Shown one piece after another: positions 41,201-51,409 of a stretch of DNA of 51,489 nucleotides. The notes beneath the pieces were generated by a model. The model worked only from the letters and a program-made list of their open reading frames with translations, did not search any database and was not told the DNA's origin. This DNA comes from Beroe ovata (Eukaryota; Ctenophora; Nuda; Beroida; Beroidae), in NCBI GenBank assembly GCA_946803715.1, contig CAMPET010000041.1, positions 3,064 to 54,552 on the forward strand, given 5' to 3'. The position numbers and the translations under genes are program-made. Each line of letters opens with the position of its first letter. Within the stretch, counting starts at the first letter, position 1.

Positions 41201-42628
41201 TGAGTATCTCCGGAGAATCACATATTCAATTTAATGGCAAATTCGATAGAACGTGTTTCCTACCATACAGGTCCGGGTGTTTGTCTGGGTATCGAGATCC
41301 TATCCCATCTCATGATCATCCTCATACTATCTCCACTCTTTGTGAGGACACTTCGGATCCTGATCATCTTCAAGTGCGCCGTCAAGCACAAGGACGTCCT
41401 CAAGTGAGTCCTCCTGAAGTGAGCATTGCTATTTGCCTAACGTATCAATGAGAGCGGTTTTATTGAACAGGGTTTATAAGTGATCTTGAATCTTGATCAC
41501 GTGACTACATTCTCTTGATTTCATTGGTTGTATGGCAATCTGTATTCTCATTCATATTGGTCAATTGCTATCACGTGGCTGCGACAATTTGTGAATGAGA
41601 ATCCTCCACAATAATACCGCTCACTATTTCGTTAGTGAAATGAGGAGAGAAATCATGTCTTTGCATGCCTCAGGTATCTACGTATCCAGTACATCTACCT
41701 CATTATGTTGGTAGTATCACTGCCTGTGATAGTGTCACTCGTTATGACTGTATCCATGGAGGAATACAGGTGAGACTACAACCTCCTCACAATTCGCATG
41801 ACGCCCGTGTCACGAACTTCACAATCATAGCATCGGAGAGAGACTACCCTCTCTCACTGAAATTAATCGTGATCATAGGTTCAGAGAGACGTTCAAAGTG
41901 GTAAACTACCTGTTACCCAACATGCTGGTCAACACAACGTGTACACCTCGTGATCCGACACTCGTCTACCTTCTCCTTGGATATGTTGTCCTGCTTCTAG
42001 TCGCTTCATCTGTCATGGGCTTCAAAACGAGGAAACTTCCGGAAAACTACAAGGTACATCTGCTCGTGCGAGAAATGTTGAATGTCGTGATGGATCATAG
42101 TGACATTCAGTTGGTTCAACAACTGCTCCTGACAGTCCTGTCTTATCGAAATATGGGTTCAAATTGTGTGCTGTTAATCTCATTCCAATTCCTTTCTTCC
42201 CGTAGGAATCAATGCACATTCTGCTTTGTTCCCTTATCACGCTGGCACTGGTTGTATCCTGTGTACCATCTCTACTCTTGCTTCCCGGTTTCAGACAGGT
42301 AATGACTGTCATTGAACTGTCCATTCTCCATGCATGCTTCTCACCGAGATTATTTATCACAATTCCTGCAATCTTCCCGAAATTTTCACTGTGTTTCTCT
42401 CAGGTGTTTGCTCTATCGTTCATCGTGTCTATACTGTCAGTATCTATCAATATTGTCATATTTCTGCCCAAGATATACGTCTGTCTGAAGTACCCCGACG
42501 CTAAGACCCAAGCTCTACGTAGTAGTGTGATGAAAAACAGGAAGATAACAAACGAGTTCAGTTTGGTCTCGAAACATACGAGTCTTGATGAGAACAAAAC
42601 TGTGAGGGCGGTCCCGATCATCCATTAG
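38214..42628 (+). CDS. Class C GPCR (metabotropic glutamate receptor-like), 13 exons
   Basis: Exons 38214-38301, 38395-38517, 38756-38918, 39053-39175, 39383-40258, 40337-40449, 40662-40847, 40968-41090, 41271-41403, 41674-41769, 41879-42053, 42206-42298 and 42404-42628 join with matching phases to 2,517 bases, 838 residues. Order: signal peptide (MIGFPQLLFITVFPLA), a periplasmic-binding-like Venus flytrap ectodomain of about 440 residues, a Cys-rich linker (RCSESCPPGSHK, CWTCVTCA, CFECPPNTW) that places it with mGluR/CaSR types rather than GABA-B, then seven helices. TM3-side SPLFVRTLRIL, FKTRKLPENYK before TM6 and FLPKIYVCL at the end of TM7 are class C hallmarks. The tail is short (about 45 residues). 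Ligand unknown. Introns are 78-390 bases. Confidence 0.92.
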
Positions 42629-43142
42629 CGAACAACATAATAACCTGAGAGGGGCATAAGGTTTGAATATTTTGATTATCAAATTAAATGTTTACGATTT
42701 TAGATAAAGGTTCACGATTTTTTACAAAATATTGGTATTTCTTGGAATGTATACCCCTAGGTAATAACTGATAACAACAATGTAATAGTGGAAATAAAAT
42801 GAACAAATAAACATCATTATTGATTACAAATTACATTAAATTCAACATATGAGGTACAATGTATGAAAAACAATAACAAGTTATCCAACAAATTATCCAT
42901 ATTCTGGATATACTGTAATTGCCATTTATAACACTGTCATAAAGACCTACTAAAACGGATCCAAATTCAAAATAATATGGTCAACAAGTTAACTAATCTT
43001 TTATCATCATCGATGATTTGAAATGCAATTCAATGATATCAAAATATTTACTTGAAAGGCATAACACAACGGCAAACTGGAGAAATAATGAACAATTAAT
43101 GAAATATTGGGTCCTACCATCCGTTAACAATATTTACACCTA
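42629..43142. other. Spacer after class C receptor
   Basis: AT-rich 3' flank. An AATAAA near 42794 could be a polyadenylation signal for the receptor. No gene seen. Confidence 0.45.
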
Positions 43143-43650
43143 CCTACATGAAAAAGTGGAGGCTATTCCTCCCAAGGTTTGATTGATACGTCTTTTGATT
43201 TGCAACTCTTTTTCCTTGTCTTTTCCTTTTTGCTATCCTGGAACATTATGAGTTTGCAAGTCACATTTTTTATTTTGTCTCGCGATAAAAATTCGACCAC
43301 GAAAAGGGCGCGCGCTTAATGTTACTGTAAGCGTATAAGATCAGGTCCATTCTACCCAAATATGGCGTTCGGAGTTCGCGCGTGCGCACACGACTCAAAC
43401 CAGCATGGCTTATCACTCCATGCTATAATAATCTGATGATCTTAATAATCTCACTTCTAATCGTCTCTTCCTTTCGTATGCTCTCCTCACGTCTGTCGCT
43501 TTGATTATCACTTTTCTCAGGAGAATGGCCCTCAACAGGTTTTTCTCTGGCTTTCTGAGAATTCTCCATTTTTTCAGAGATATGGTCAAAAGGTGTGTCG
43601 CATCCATATCCGATATTCCTGAAATGTATAATTTGAAAAAACGCCACACC
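43143..43650 (-). CDS. Candidate minus-strand 3' exons (basic, Lys/Glu-rich)
   Basis: A block at about 43237-43143 has a good acceptor (ATGTTCCAG) and a frame starting DSKKEKTRKKSCKSK that ends in a TAG. A second block, about 43621-43450, has an acceptor (ATTTCAG) and an open charged frame with KSDNQSDRREESIRKEE. I could not find a donor that joins them in phase, so the model is incomplete. Not recognised. It may be the tail of a gene whose body is elsewhere on this strand. Confidence 0.22.
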
Positions 43651-43814
43651 ATTCAAATTTCAAATCATGAAGATTACTCAATATTCTATTCAAACCGCCC
43701 ACCCCTTTCCCAACTCTTGTCCTTGCTTTTGGAGCGAAAGCAACCACTGATAAGTGAATATCACGTTACACTGAAAGTCATTGTTATCAATACCATTTCC
43801 AACACTTGTTTGTC

Positions 43815-45282
43815 ATGACAGTTGTGTTTCACTCCGTTCTCATTCTAACACTTTGGCCACTTTGCGCCAATTCTCTGTTTGTGCGTGTTGTCAATGTTTA
43901 TGAAGGAGTCTACCTCAACAACACGCTTCACCCCTCGGCGCTTATGTCAAACTATTGGGACTACAGGAACGGCACACTTTGGACTAGGGATGGAACGAGT
44001 AAGTTGTGTGTGAGTGGCGGCGCCACTCTTGCCCTCTGTGCCGACTCGTCAGTGGTGGCAGTATGGCTGTATAATGAGATGGACATGGAGTTGAAGACGG
44101 ACATGGGGTCGGGCACATTTTTCTACCTCTCCCTCAGTAAGAACAGTGTGGGCGCGGTTCAGACTAGGACAAGCAACGCAGAGAGGATCCTAGTGAAAGT
44201 GGCTGTTGGAGACGCCACTGCGCCACTGGCAGAGAGCCTGTCTCGGTCAGCGGAGCGGTTTAGAGGAGTGCTGGCGACAGCAACCACGCAGTACGAATCT
44301 CAAGTCAACGTCTCCCAGGAAATCAACACTGATCATGCACGATTTGAGAGAAGGACGCAGATAACGGAAGAGAAATACGATAAACAGTTGAGGGAAATAC
44401 AGGAAACAGTGAAGAGGCTGATAGAAAAAGTGGCAACCGGAATAAAGGATGTCGAGATGGAAATAGAATCAATCGGAATGAAACAAGGAAACATGTCAGA
44501 TATCACATTACCGACTTTGGATAGTGATATCACTGGTTTGAAGAGAATGCCTGGGGAGTTCCTGACTAATCTATCCGAGATTGAGGAAACGATTGAAACA
44601 CAGATAGCCGAGTTGACAGATAGCTTCAACATTACATTACGTGGTTATCTCAGCAAACACAGGTGTGAAAATCTTCTTATTGTGGATGCTAACAAGTAGG
44701 TAGATACAAACACATACTGCATACAGTCACAGGCACGCACACACACACACACAAACACACACACAAATAGGTACAAACACACAAATGCACGAAAAAAGAC
44801 AGACAGATAGAAGCACCCACATACAGACACAGACACGCACAAACAGACACATACGAACGTCGAACACACACACACACACACATTCACACGAACAACCACA
44901 TTTCAGGGTAGCGCCTGTTTCCCCCTACGACTGGATCATTCTAGCGTGTATCGTGCTGTATTCTGTGTACTTTGTGGATTTGGTGGGCCAGTTCTCAGGG
45001 TGGGTGTGTTGGGTACCAAGCAAGAAATCTACTGGACCAGTTACCATAGAGATGGATGCACCAGGGGACATTCCACCAGGTACATGACACTTACTGTGTA
45101 GTGAGTGTTGATACTGAAACTGTGTGACGCTAAGTGAAAGAATTTCAACCTTGACAATTAAACCTTGACAATTAAATGACCGGTTTTCCGCAGAATACTA
45201 TCTCAAAGCCGATGATGCTGAATCTACATTCGAGTCAAGGAAGGGAATTATCAAGAAGAACTTGCGACTTGACTCAATGTGA
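43815..45282 (+). CDS. Single-pass membrane protein with coiled-coil ectodomain
   Basis: Exons 43815-44662, 44907-45079 and 45194-45282 join in phase (2, 1) to exactly 1,110 bases, 369 residues. A signal peptide (MTVVFHSVLILTLWPL) leads to an extracellular part with several N-glycosylation sequons (NNT, NGT, NVS, NMS, NLS, NIT). The first about 120 residues are compact and beta-like with two Cys; then a long Glu/Lys-rich helical stretch (about 140-270) looks like a coiled coil. A membrane helix (DWIILACIVLYSVYFV) follows near 290, and the cytoplasmic tail is short and basic (ESRKGIIKKNLRL). The start is the first ATG before the signal peptide. No family is recognised; a receptor or adhesion role is possible but not shown. 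The first intron carries a CA microsatellite. Confidence 0.72.
44718..44885. repeat. CA/GACA-rich microsatellite
   Basis: (CA)n with CAGACA variants in the first intron of the coiled-coil membrane protein gene. Cys/Val-rich frames on the other strand are artefacts of the repeat. Confidence 0.9.
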
Positions 45283-45671
45283 TCAAAATTCAGGAGTTGC
45301 ACTTGCTGATATTTTCGGTATACACATAGTTTCGTATACATTTTCATTGTTTAATATTCAGGCACCATTGTGAACCATGTGAAAATAAACACCAAAAGGG
45401 AGTGGTAAGGCTCCCAAGTGCCTCATGTCAGTTGTTCACTTGTTCCCTAATATGTGGCATTGCTTGTGTACCACATCACAATGCCACATGTATATATTGT
45501 TCCGACGTTATTCCATGAGTTCAGAACATATCCATCTTTCCATTTTCGCTCGGTTTATTGGTAATGCGTTTCGAAATTGAAGAATTTGTGTCTTTGTTTA
45601 ATGTTTATAATAGAGTAATAGGTAAGATAATAGGTCTTGGCAATAATAATGCTAAAATATTTTACATGTCC
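45283..45671. other. Convergent spacer
   Basis: Between the ends of a plus-strand gene and the minus-strand exons at 45672. AT-rich with no features beyond an AATAAA at about 45383 that may polyadenylate the coiled-coil protein mRNA. Confidence 0.45.
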
Positions 45672-45991
45672 TCACCAACCGAGACTAGGTTGACTATTTG
45701 AGGAGACACCCTCCGTTTCACTCCTCGAATAATCATGCTTTATTCTTCCACTTGGAACTTCCAAGTCCAGCTCCATCATGTTCAATATATCTGAAAGGTT
45801 AAGATCTGTTCATTTGAGACCTTGGTCCTTGAATCTGGTGACATTCATTTTGGAACACTGGTTTTCAAAGTAGGTACTAGGTATTATACGACTAACCTGT
45901 AGGGGGAATATCAGGGTTTAGATCTAAAAGTGCCGAATCAATTATCTCCTCATTTGAATAAAATATATCATGATCTGGCGATTCCATATCT
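45672..45991 (-). CDS. Acidic C-terminal exons of an unrecognised gene
   Basis: Exons 45991-45897 (acceptor CATTCAG, donor CAG|GTTAGT) and 45790-45672 (acceptor CCTTTCAG, stop TGA) join in phase 1. The peptide is acidic: MESPDHDIFYSNEEIIDSAL, LDLNPDIPPT, then LNMMELDLEVPSG and an end at QPSLGW. It could begin at the internal ATG (about 70 residues) or continue from upstream exons I did not find; those would span the sulfotransferase on the other strand. The repeated acidic-hydrophobic pattern (ALLDLNP, MMELDLE) recalls transactivation segments, by inference only. Confidence 0.4.
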
Positions 45992-46422
45992 CTGAATGAG
46001 CGAGGGGTCAGAATTTTAACTTACCTAGTAGGTACCTATTTCGTATTCTGAGCATTACGACCATATAACCTAGAATATGCAATATTGCAGTTCTCTAATC
46101 TCTATCCTACCACCTCCCATACCATTATGTGTGTTACAACGTGCATTGCGTGCACTCAGAATAATGATGTGCCACATTATCTGATGAGATACACGTTGCC
46201 AACTATAGCTGCAACTGTCCATTCGCCTTTTATTTTTTTATAGTTCAGTGTATGCCAAGCCATTATTCATTGATATAGCTTGTATTGTATGTTGCATTGC
46301 ATTTTGCGTGAGACTTTCGACTTAACTCAAAGTAGACATCACTTTCTAGTTGTCAGGGACAGGTTCGCATTATCTATTGGATGTAGAGATAAACAGCCCC
46401 ATATCACTGAAGCTCTAGTGGG

Positions 46423-47568
46423 ATGTCATTGCAAATACTCTTATTGATATTATTGTCTTCAATCATCTGCTGTCAACCTCCTAAACCTATAAGACTTCTG
46501 CCACGTGTTGAGGACCCTGCCTTCTCTCTACCACTTGATGATCGTTACAAAGTTATAATTCTAGTCATGTCTTTCAGAACTGGATCTACATTTATGGGTG
46601 AATTGTTCAACCGTAATCCAGACATTTTATACGATTATGAACCCTTTCATCATGGCGGTCTCCGAAACAAGAAAGGAAACGGTTATTTCCAAAATGAAAA
46701 TGCAAGGCATCTAGACTCAGAACTGAATATGTTGTACTTACAACAAATTCTTCATAATTGTAGTATTGTACCTAACGCTTTCGGTAAATTCCCTCACCAG
46801 CATTGGTGCTGTGGCAAGGATGCAAGGGAGAATGTGGAACTTTTCGGAGAAGAAACTTGCCCAGATGAAGCTCCTCAAGACCCGAAATTGGTGGGATCTA
46901 TAAGACAGAGCCTCTGTAAAAGGAGGAATGCAGTTGCAGTGAAAGTGGTTCGCTTAAGGAGATTAAAAGATTTGGAATTGATTAGAAACATACAGAACAC
47001 AGATATAAGAGTATTGCATGTCCTCAGAGATCCCAGAGGAATGTTTAGATCCAGGTCAGCTTTTCCTCTGACCTTCTACACAATGAAGTATACAATGTGG
47101 TGGATGTCAGACAAAGAAAAATGGCAGAAACTTGCACATGAGGCATATACAGAGTGTGAAAAGTTTCTCAAAGACATTGAATATGTGGAGCATAATGCCT
47201 GGTTAAAGGAGCATTACCTTCAGGTGAACTATGGTGCGATGGCAATCAATCATCACAGACTTATAGCAGACATTTATGATTTTGTAGGTGAAACCATACC
47301 GGAGTCTGTTAAAGATCACTTTTACAAGTCAGTAAACTCTAATGACTCTTTAGATCATGCCCCTGAAAATGACTTTGATAGGGGTGGTTCGCTAGACACC
47401 ATAAAAAACTCTTCAAAGATAAATGAAAAGTGGTTAAAATGGGATCTTAGAACCATCAAACTGGTGGACAAACATTGTCAAAGATATATCAAGAAAACGA
47501 ATCTGCCAATTTTAGTTGACTATTTATCTGAAGTTAACTCAATACATGAATTAGATACAGTAGACTGA
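46423..47568 (+). CDS. Golgi carbohydrate 6-O-sulfotransferase-like (CHST family)
   Basis: Transfers sulfate from PAPS to sugar residues of glycans in the Golgi lumen. The intronless frame gives 381 residues. A short N-terminal hydrophobic segment (about 3-17, ILLLILLSSIICC) would act as signal anchor. The 5'-phosphosulfate-binding loop is RTGSTF (52-57) followed by GELFNRNPDILYDYEP; the 3'-phosphate-binding motif is VLRDPRGMFRSR (200-211). Together they fit the Gal/GalNAc/GlcNAc-6-O group (CHST1/3/7-like), whose members are often intronless. Substrate cannot be chosen from sequence. A Cys cluster (HWCCGKDA, EETCPDEA) lies between the motifs. Codons are A/T-ending, unlike the tubulin gene. 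Confidence 0.93.
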   Translation: MSLQILLLILLSSIICCQPPKPIRLLPRVEDPAFSLPLDDRYKVIILVMSFRTGSTFMGELFNRNPDILYDYEPFHHGGLRNKKGNGYFQNENARHLDSELNMLYLQQILHNCSIVPNAFGKFPHQHWCCGKDARENVELFGEETCPDEAPQDPKLVGSIRQSLCKRRNAVAVKVVRLRRLKDLELIRNIQNTDIRVLHVLRDPRGMFRSRSAFPLTFYTMKYTMWWMSDKEKWQKLAHEAYTECEKFLKDIEYVEHNAWLKEHYLQVNYGAMAINHHRLIADIYDFVGETIPESVKDHFYKSVNSNDSLDHAPENDFDRGGSLDTIKNSSKINEKWLKWDLRTIKLVDKHCQRYIKKTNLPILVDYLSEVNSIHELDTVD

Positions 47569-47800
47569 TTAATGATAACCTTCTATGGGTGGTGCAACAG
47601 TCGTGTGTATTGTAATTGTTTTTATTTAATCTTGTTAATTACAGAAGGCTTCTTTGACCATGCTCAGATGTCAGGAGGGGGCAGCTCTGCTGCATTGCTT
47701 ATTATCTTGGAAACAAATTAATTATTGGATTAGATATTGAGCAATTTACGCCAATTTATTGTTTCCCAATTGGGTGCTTATTTGTATGGCTATAGGCCAT
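47569..47800. other. 3' flank of sulfotransferase
   Basis: No gene seen; an AT-rich spacer leading into a GC-rich repeat cluster. Confidence 0.5.
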
Positions 47801-47827
47801 CGATGAAGGCGCGCGCGCGAGAAACAG
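47801..47827. mobile_element. Half-arm fragment of the GC-rich foldback element
   Basis: CGATGAAGGCGCGCGCGC followed by GAGAAACAG matches the inner right arm of the element at 47861-47980, 34 bases before it. A broken relative or an earlier insertion. Confidence 0.6.
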
Positions 47828-47860
47828 AGGTCGGAATGTCGAATAAAATCTAATAAGGTC

Positions 47861-47980
47861 TTGCCGGATGTTATCTGTCCACTGTTTCTTGCGCGCGGCG
47901 CGCGCGCCTTCATCGAAGGCCGAAACGATGAAGGCGCGCGCGCCGCGCGCAAGAAACAGTGGACAGATAACATCCGGCAA
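47861..47980. mobile_element. Complete foldback element, 55-bp perfect arms, 8-bp target duplication
   Basis: Arms 47861-47915 and 47926-47980 are exact reverse complements around a 10-base loop (AAGGCCGAAA). The ends are TTGCCGGATGTT...AACATCCGGCAA. Flanking 8-base direct repeats ATAAGGTC (47853-47860 and 47981-47988) look like a target-site duplication, the size made by hAT-type transposases. No protein is encoded, so it would move using enzymes from elsewhere. A truncated relative lies at 7860-7975. Frames crossing it (Arg/Ala-rich) are not genes. Confidence 0.85.
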
Positions 47981-47999
47981 ATAAGGTCTTGCACTAATG

Positions 48000-48400
48000 C
48001 ACTCATTTTGCATGTCTTTTACTTTTCGAGAATTTGCGGGCCGGTGCAGGTGCGAGCTTACGTCCGCGTTCGTACTTTACCGTTTGCGTGTGCATACGTT
48101 GGATTGCGCGACCCTGTTCTACTAGGATCAGTGAACTGAAAGCGCGCGCGCGCGGAGTATTTGGGTCTCGCAGCGCGGGAGCACGTCTGCGCGCGCGTCC
48201 GCCGACCAAGTGTCCCCAATCAATTTTCAGCGTTGATAAACTGCTGGAGTGCTGGACTGGTTTGTGGTTGCTGGTCATTAGTGCAAGCCGCGAATATAAA
48301 TAATTATCTTGTGCCGCGCGCGCGAGACGAAATTCTCGACAGGGTCTAACATTAATCGACAAAACCAACAATTAAATGTGATTAAAAAACTTCGATGGGT
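48000..48400. other. GC-rich, repeat-like stretch
   Basis: Dense GCGCGC words (48141-48205, 48314-48330) and a copy of GAAATTCTCGACAGGGTCTA (about 48331-48350) that recurs at about 48549-48574 within the next element. The open Arg/Ala-rich frames on both strands mirror base composition. No gene supported. Confidence 0.5.
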
Positions 48401-48644
48401 GTGCACATATTTAGTTCGAGTAACGCGAACGCACTATTGTCGGGCGATGCCAGACCGCTGATGCAAGCCGCGAAGCGGCTTGCGTCAGCAAGCCGCTGTC
48501 TGAGAAACGAAATTCTGAGAAACGAAATTCTGAGAAACGAAATTCTGAGAAACGAAATTCTCGACAGGGTCTATCATCGATCGACAAACGCACTAATATA
48601 AGTTATATTATTGCGTTCGCGTTACTCGAACTAAATATGTGCAC
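48401..48644. mobile_element. 244-bp MITE-like element with perfect 33-bp terminal inverted repeats
   Basis: Left end 48401-48433 (GTGCACATATTTAGTTCGAG...) is the exact reverse complement of 48612-48644. Inside are a GCAAGCCGC/GCGGCTTGC hairpin (about 48462-48482) and four tandem copies of a 15-base unit (CTGAGAAACGAAATT, about 48499-48558). No open frame of interest and no clear target-site duplication. Confidence 0.82.
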
Positions 48645-50674
48645 TGTAACGCAGGAACCAAAAATCACTTTATACCTAGGTTTGAGCTCAAACTGAAAGA
48701 CAAAATCCGTGGTGATAATGTGCAGCTAGTGTAAGGTTCGATTTATGATCAATGTGTCATACCTCTTGAGCTTCATTCACTTGTATTCATCATGACGTCA
48801 TCGAATCATTTCAAACATCTTGCATGTATTTTTCAATTTCATGTCTGAGTTTTCAGATGTATGTGTGTGGTATGTTAAATGAGTACATTGAACATGAACC
48901 ACGCCCTGGTAACCAGTCTTCACAAAGCATAAAGTTCTTGGGATAATCCTTTTGTTAAGATTTTATATGTTGGCACTTGGCAGGGATGTGGGATTGAACC
49001 CTGCCAGGGAAGGTTCAAGGACAGGGAGTAGTCCTATCAGTACAATCACAAAGCAGCTGTGATTGTAGAATGAAACAACTGAACAGATTTCATTGAACAA
49101 AATAATGAAGCATATTTCGGGTGGTGAAACTTATAATGGCAACCAGCATTAAAACCACAATAGTTTCAAATTAATATGGCAATTTCCAAATAGGGAATTT
49201 TAACTCAGCTCTAACATTACTCTTCATATGGCACACCTTCGCCATATTAAATTGAGAATCATTTATCATCTTAAATCAGGAATCTTAGCTTCTCAAACGA
49301 TTCTCATTGAGGGCCTCGTATTAATTTGTCAACCACACCTAAACCAATGTGTATCCAATAGTTTCTATGATATCTGAACACTGCATTATATTATGGCTGA
49401 CACCAGTTCAAGTTAATAGTTCGGCACGCCAGATTTATATCATGTGTCAGCTAGATACAGTGGGGAGCTTCAATCAGATGATAGAATCGTGGGTACTATT
49501 TCACCTGCGTTTGCAACACGCCGCTTTTTCATGTTATACATATGTTGTACAGATGTCAACATATGTCATTGAAGTTGGAAACAGGTGACTTGGTATTATA
49601 TCAAGAGTACGCATAATAACAGTACCGTATTGTGCTCCCTTCAGATAACTAGAACCAGTAAATTAAGTCATTAATTAATCAACCAAAAACTGAATCGATA
49701 AATTTTCAATTGCTAAATCGACCTCTGATTCTTCCAAACACATTTGACTTTCACAACAACACCTCATACTTCTTATCTATAGACTAAAAAATATCATATT
49801 GATATAAGTAAAATAATAATATGACGAATAATACTATATTCGAGTTTAGAGCAAACAACCACAATATCGCAATAACCGGTTACACTATATATCAATAAGT
49901 CGTTAACAATACAAGCTATAATTAATCGTTTTAAATTTTTCGTTCCCTTTCAGAAGGAGGGGTTCTTGAATCATCAACATAATTTTACGGCATTTAAAAC
50001 GGGAATTTAGATTTAAATAAATTATCATAACCAAAAATTGATTAACGTTTGATCATCAGAAACTACAAATATAGATACTAACACAGTCCTTACACTCTAG
50101 CAGGGTGTCTGTCAATAACTCTGCCCTTGGCAAGTTTATCAAACAAATACAACAGAATCCACTTTCCTATATCACTGCTTTGAAAAATCTATGTATAACG
50201 CAGTTCTTGATGAATTTTTAAAAAATAAAGAAAAACAATTTTGAGTCTGACATATTTTCCCATCTCAATTAAAATGGTGTGAAAAGCATGCAAGTCATTA
50301 TTGATCTGCTAAATTTATCTATAACGTTTTGGTATATACACGCAATCAAATCGTCATCTTCAAATTTCGGGGAGAAACTGGTCAAATTATTCCGTCAATA
50401 TCGTGAGGACGCTAACTTGAAAAGCAGTGATTTTCATGAAAACAATTCAAACAATGTCACCACTCAGCCATCATGCAAAGTTCTGTTTCTTAGGCAACAC
50501 GGCGCACATAAATTAACTGATAGTTCGTTTCTGACCCTTTCGCTGTAAAAGTTAAAACTCTGAAATAAAAACAGTTAAGAAAAACCTTGGTCATCATCAG
50601 TGTTATCATCAAATACATATTCTAGCAACATTGTAGTGATAGACAAACACACACACATATCTGCAATACGTTTA
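48645..50674. other. AT-rich intergenic region, no gene seen
   Basis: Mostly A/T-rich, with no exon that has both good splice sites and a coding-like frame. It contains TATA- and poly(A)-like words expected by chance. Part of it (near 50570-50660, CA-rich at 50645) is the 3' flank of the zinc-finger gene. Confidence 0.5.
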
Positions 50675-51409
50675 TCAAGTTGCCGTTGCTGAATTGTTGA
50701 TATCTGTCCTATTGTTTTGCGGATTGGAGTCCCGTGACGTCAGTACCCCAGAGGAGGCTGACGTCACTATGTGCTCTGAGTCTCGAGGTGGGAGGAGCAG
50801 GTCGAGGGGTGAGGAGGCGGAGGAAGTCTTGGGCGGGATGGAGGCGCTCTCCGCGGCGGCGGCGGCCGACGACAGGTTCTTCAGTTGCTGCTGGAGTTGC
50901 TGTTGAAGTTGCTGTTGCTGCGCATGGTTTAGGTATTGTTGCTGTATGAGTGGAGTTGTGGGTGTGGCTAGCACGGCGTTCTGTTGACGCTTGTGTGTCT
51001 TCATATGGGCGCTCCTACTCTTCACCTTTTGGAATTCCCTGAAAAAGAGAGAGAGAGTGAGACAAGGACAGAACAAGTCTGTGTGAACAGTCAGCACAGC
51101 AATACCACAACTATTGTGATACTGATATCACATTCTAAATCTCCTTCTCTCTCCCTCTCTATGCACTTACTTGCCGCACACTTTGCACTTGTAGCTGCCG
51201 AGCGGCTGAGGGTTTGGTGGCTTGTTCCTATTGCGGGGCGACGCCGCCACCGAGTACGGGTTAACGACCTTCTTCTGCCGGAACTTGATCTCCTTGTTAC
51301 CCTTGGAGTCGTGCGTTGTGTACGCTTCCGTCTCGAAATACACGATCTCCTTCCGACCACGGGCCCGCGATGTTTTTGCGAGGGGCTTCTGTTCGTACTC
51401 GGCGGGTGG
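50675..51409 (-). CDS. C-terminal part of a TRERF1/MIDEAS/ZNF541-like C2H2 protein (5' part off window)
   Basis: Exons 51409-51171 and 51038-50675 (acceptors CACACAG and TTTTTCAG; donor CAA|GTAAGT; phase 2) encode about 200 residues. After a basic stretch (FRQKKVVNPYSVAASPRNRN) comes one C2H2 finger, YKCKVCGKEFQKVKSRSAHM then KTH, with C-x2-C-x12-H-x3-H spacing, split by the intron. The KxKSR(S/N)AHMKTH helix is characteristic of the finger that follows the ELM2-SANT region in TRERF1, MIDEAS and ZNF541, which recruit class I histone deacetylases in the nucleus. The tail is Gln-rich (QQQLQQQLQQQL), then Ala/Ser-rich, ending in a stop at 50675. ELM2 and SANT parts, if present, lie beyond the window, so the assignment rests on the finger. 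Confidence 0.72.

Noticed and set aside
44645-44899. Cys/Val-rich minus-strand frames
   Set aside because: Artefact of the CA microsatellite in an intron.
47746-48371. Overlapping Arg/Ala-rich open frames on both strands
   Set aside because: They arise from GCGCGC runs in foldback elements; there are no splice sites, start context or conserved motifs.
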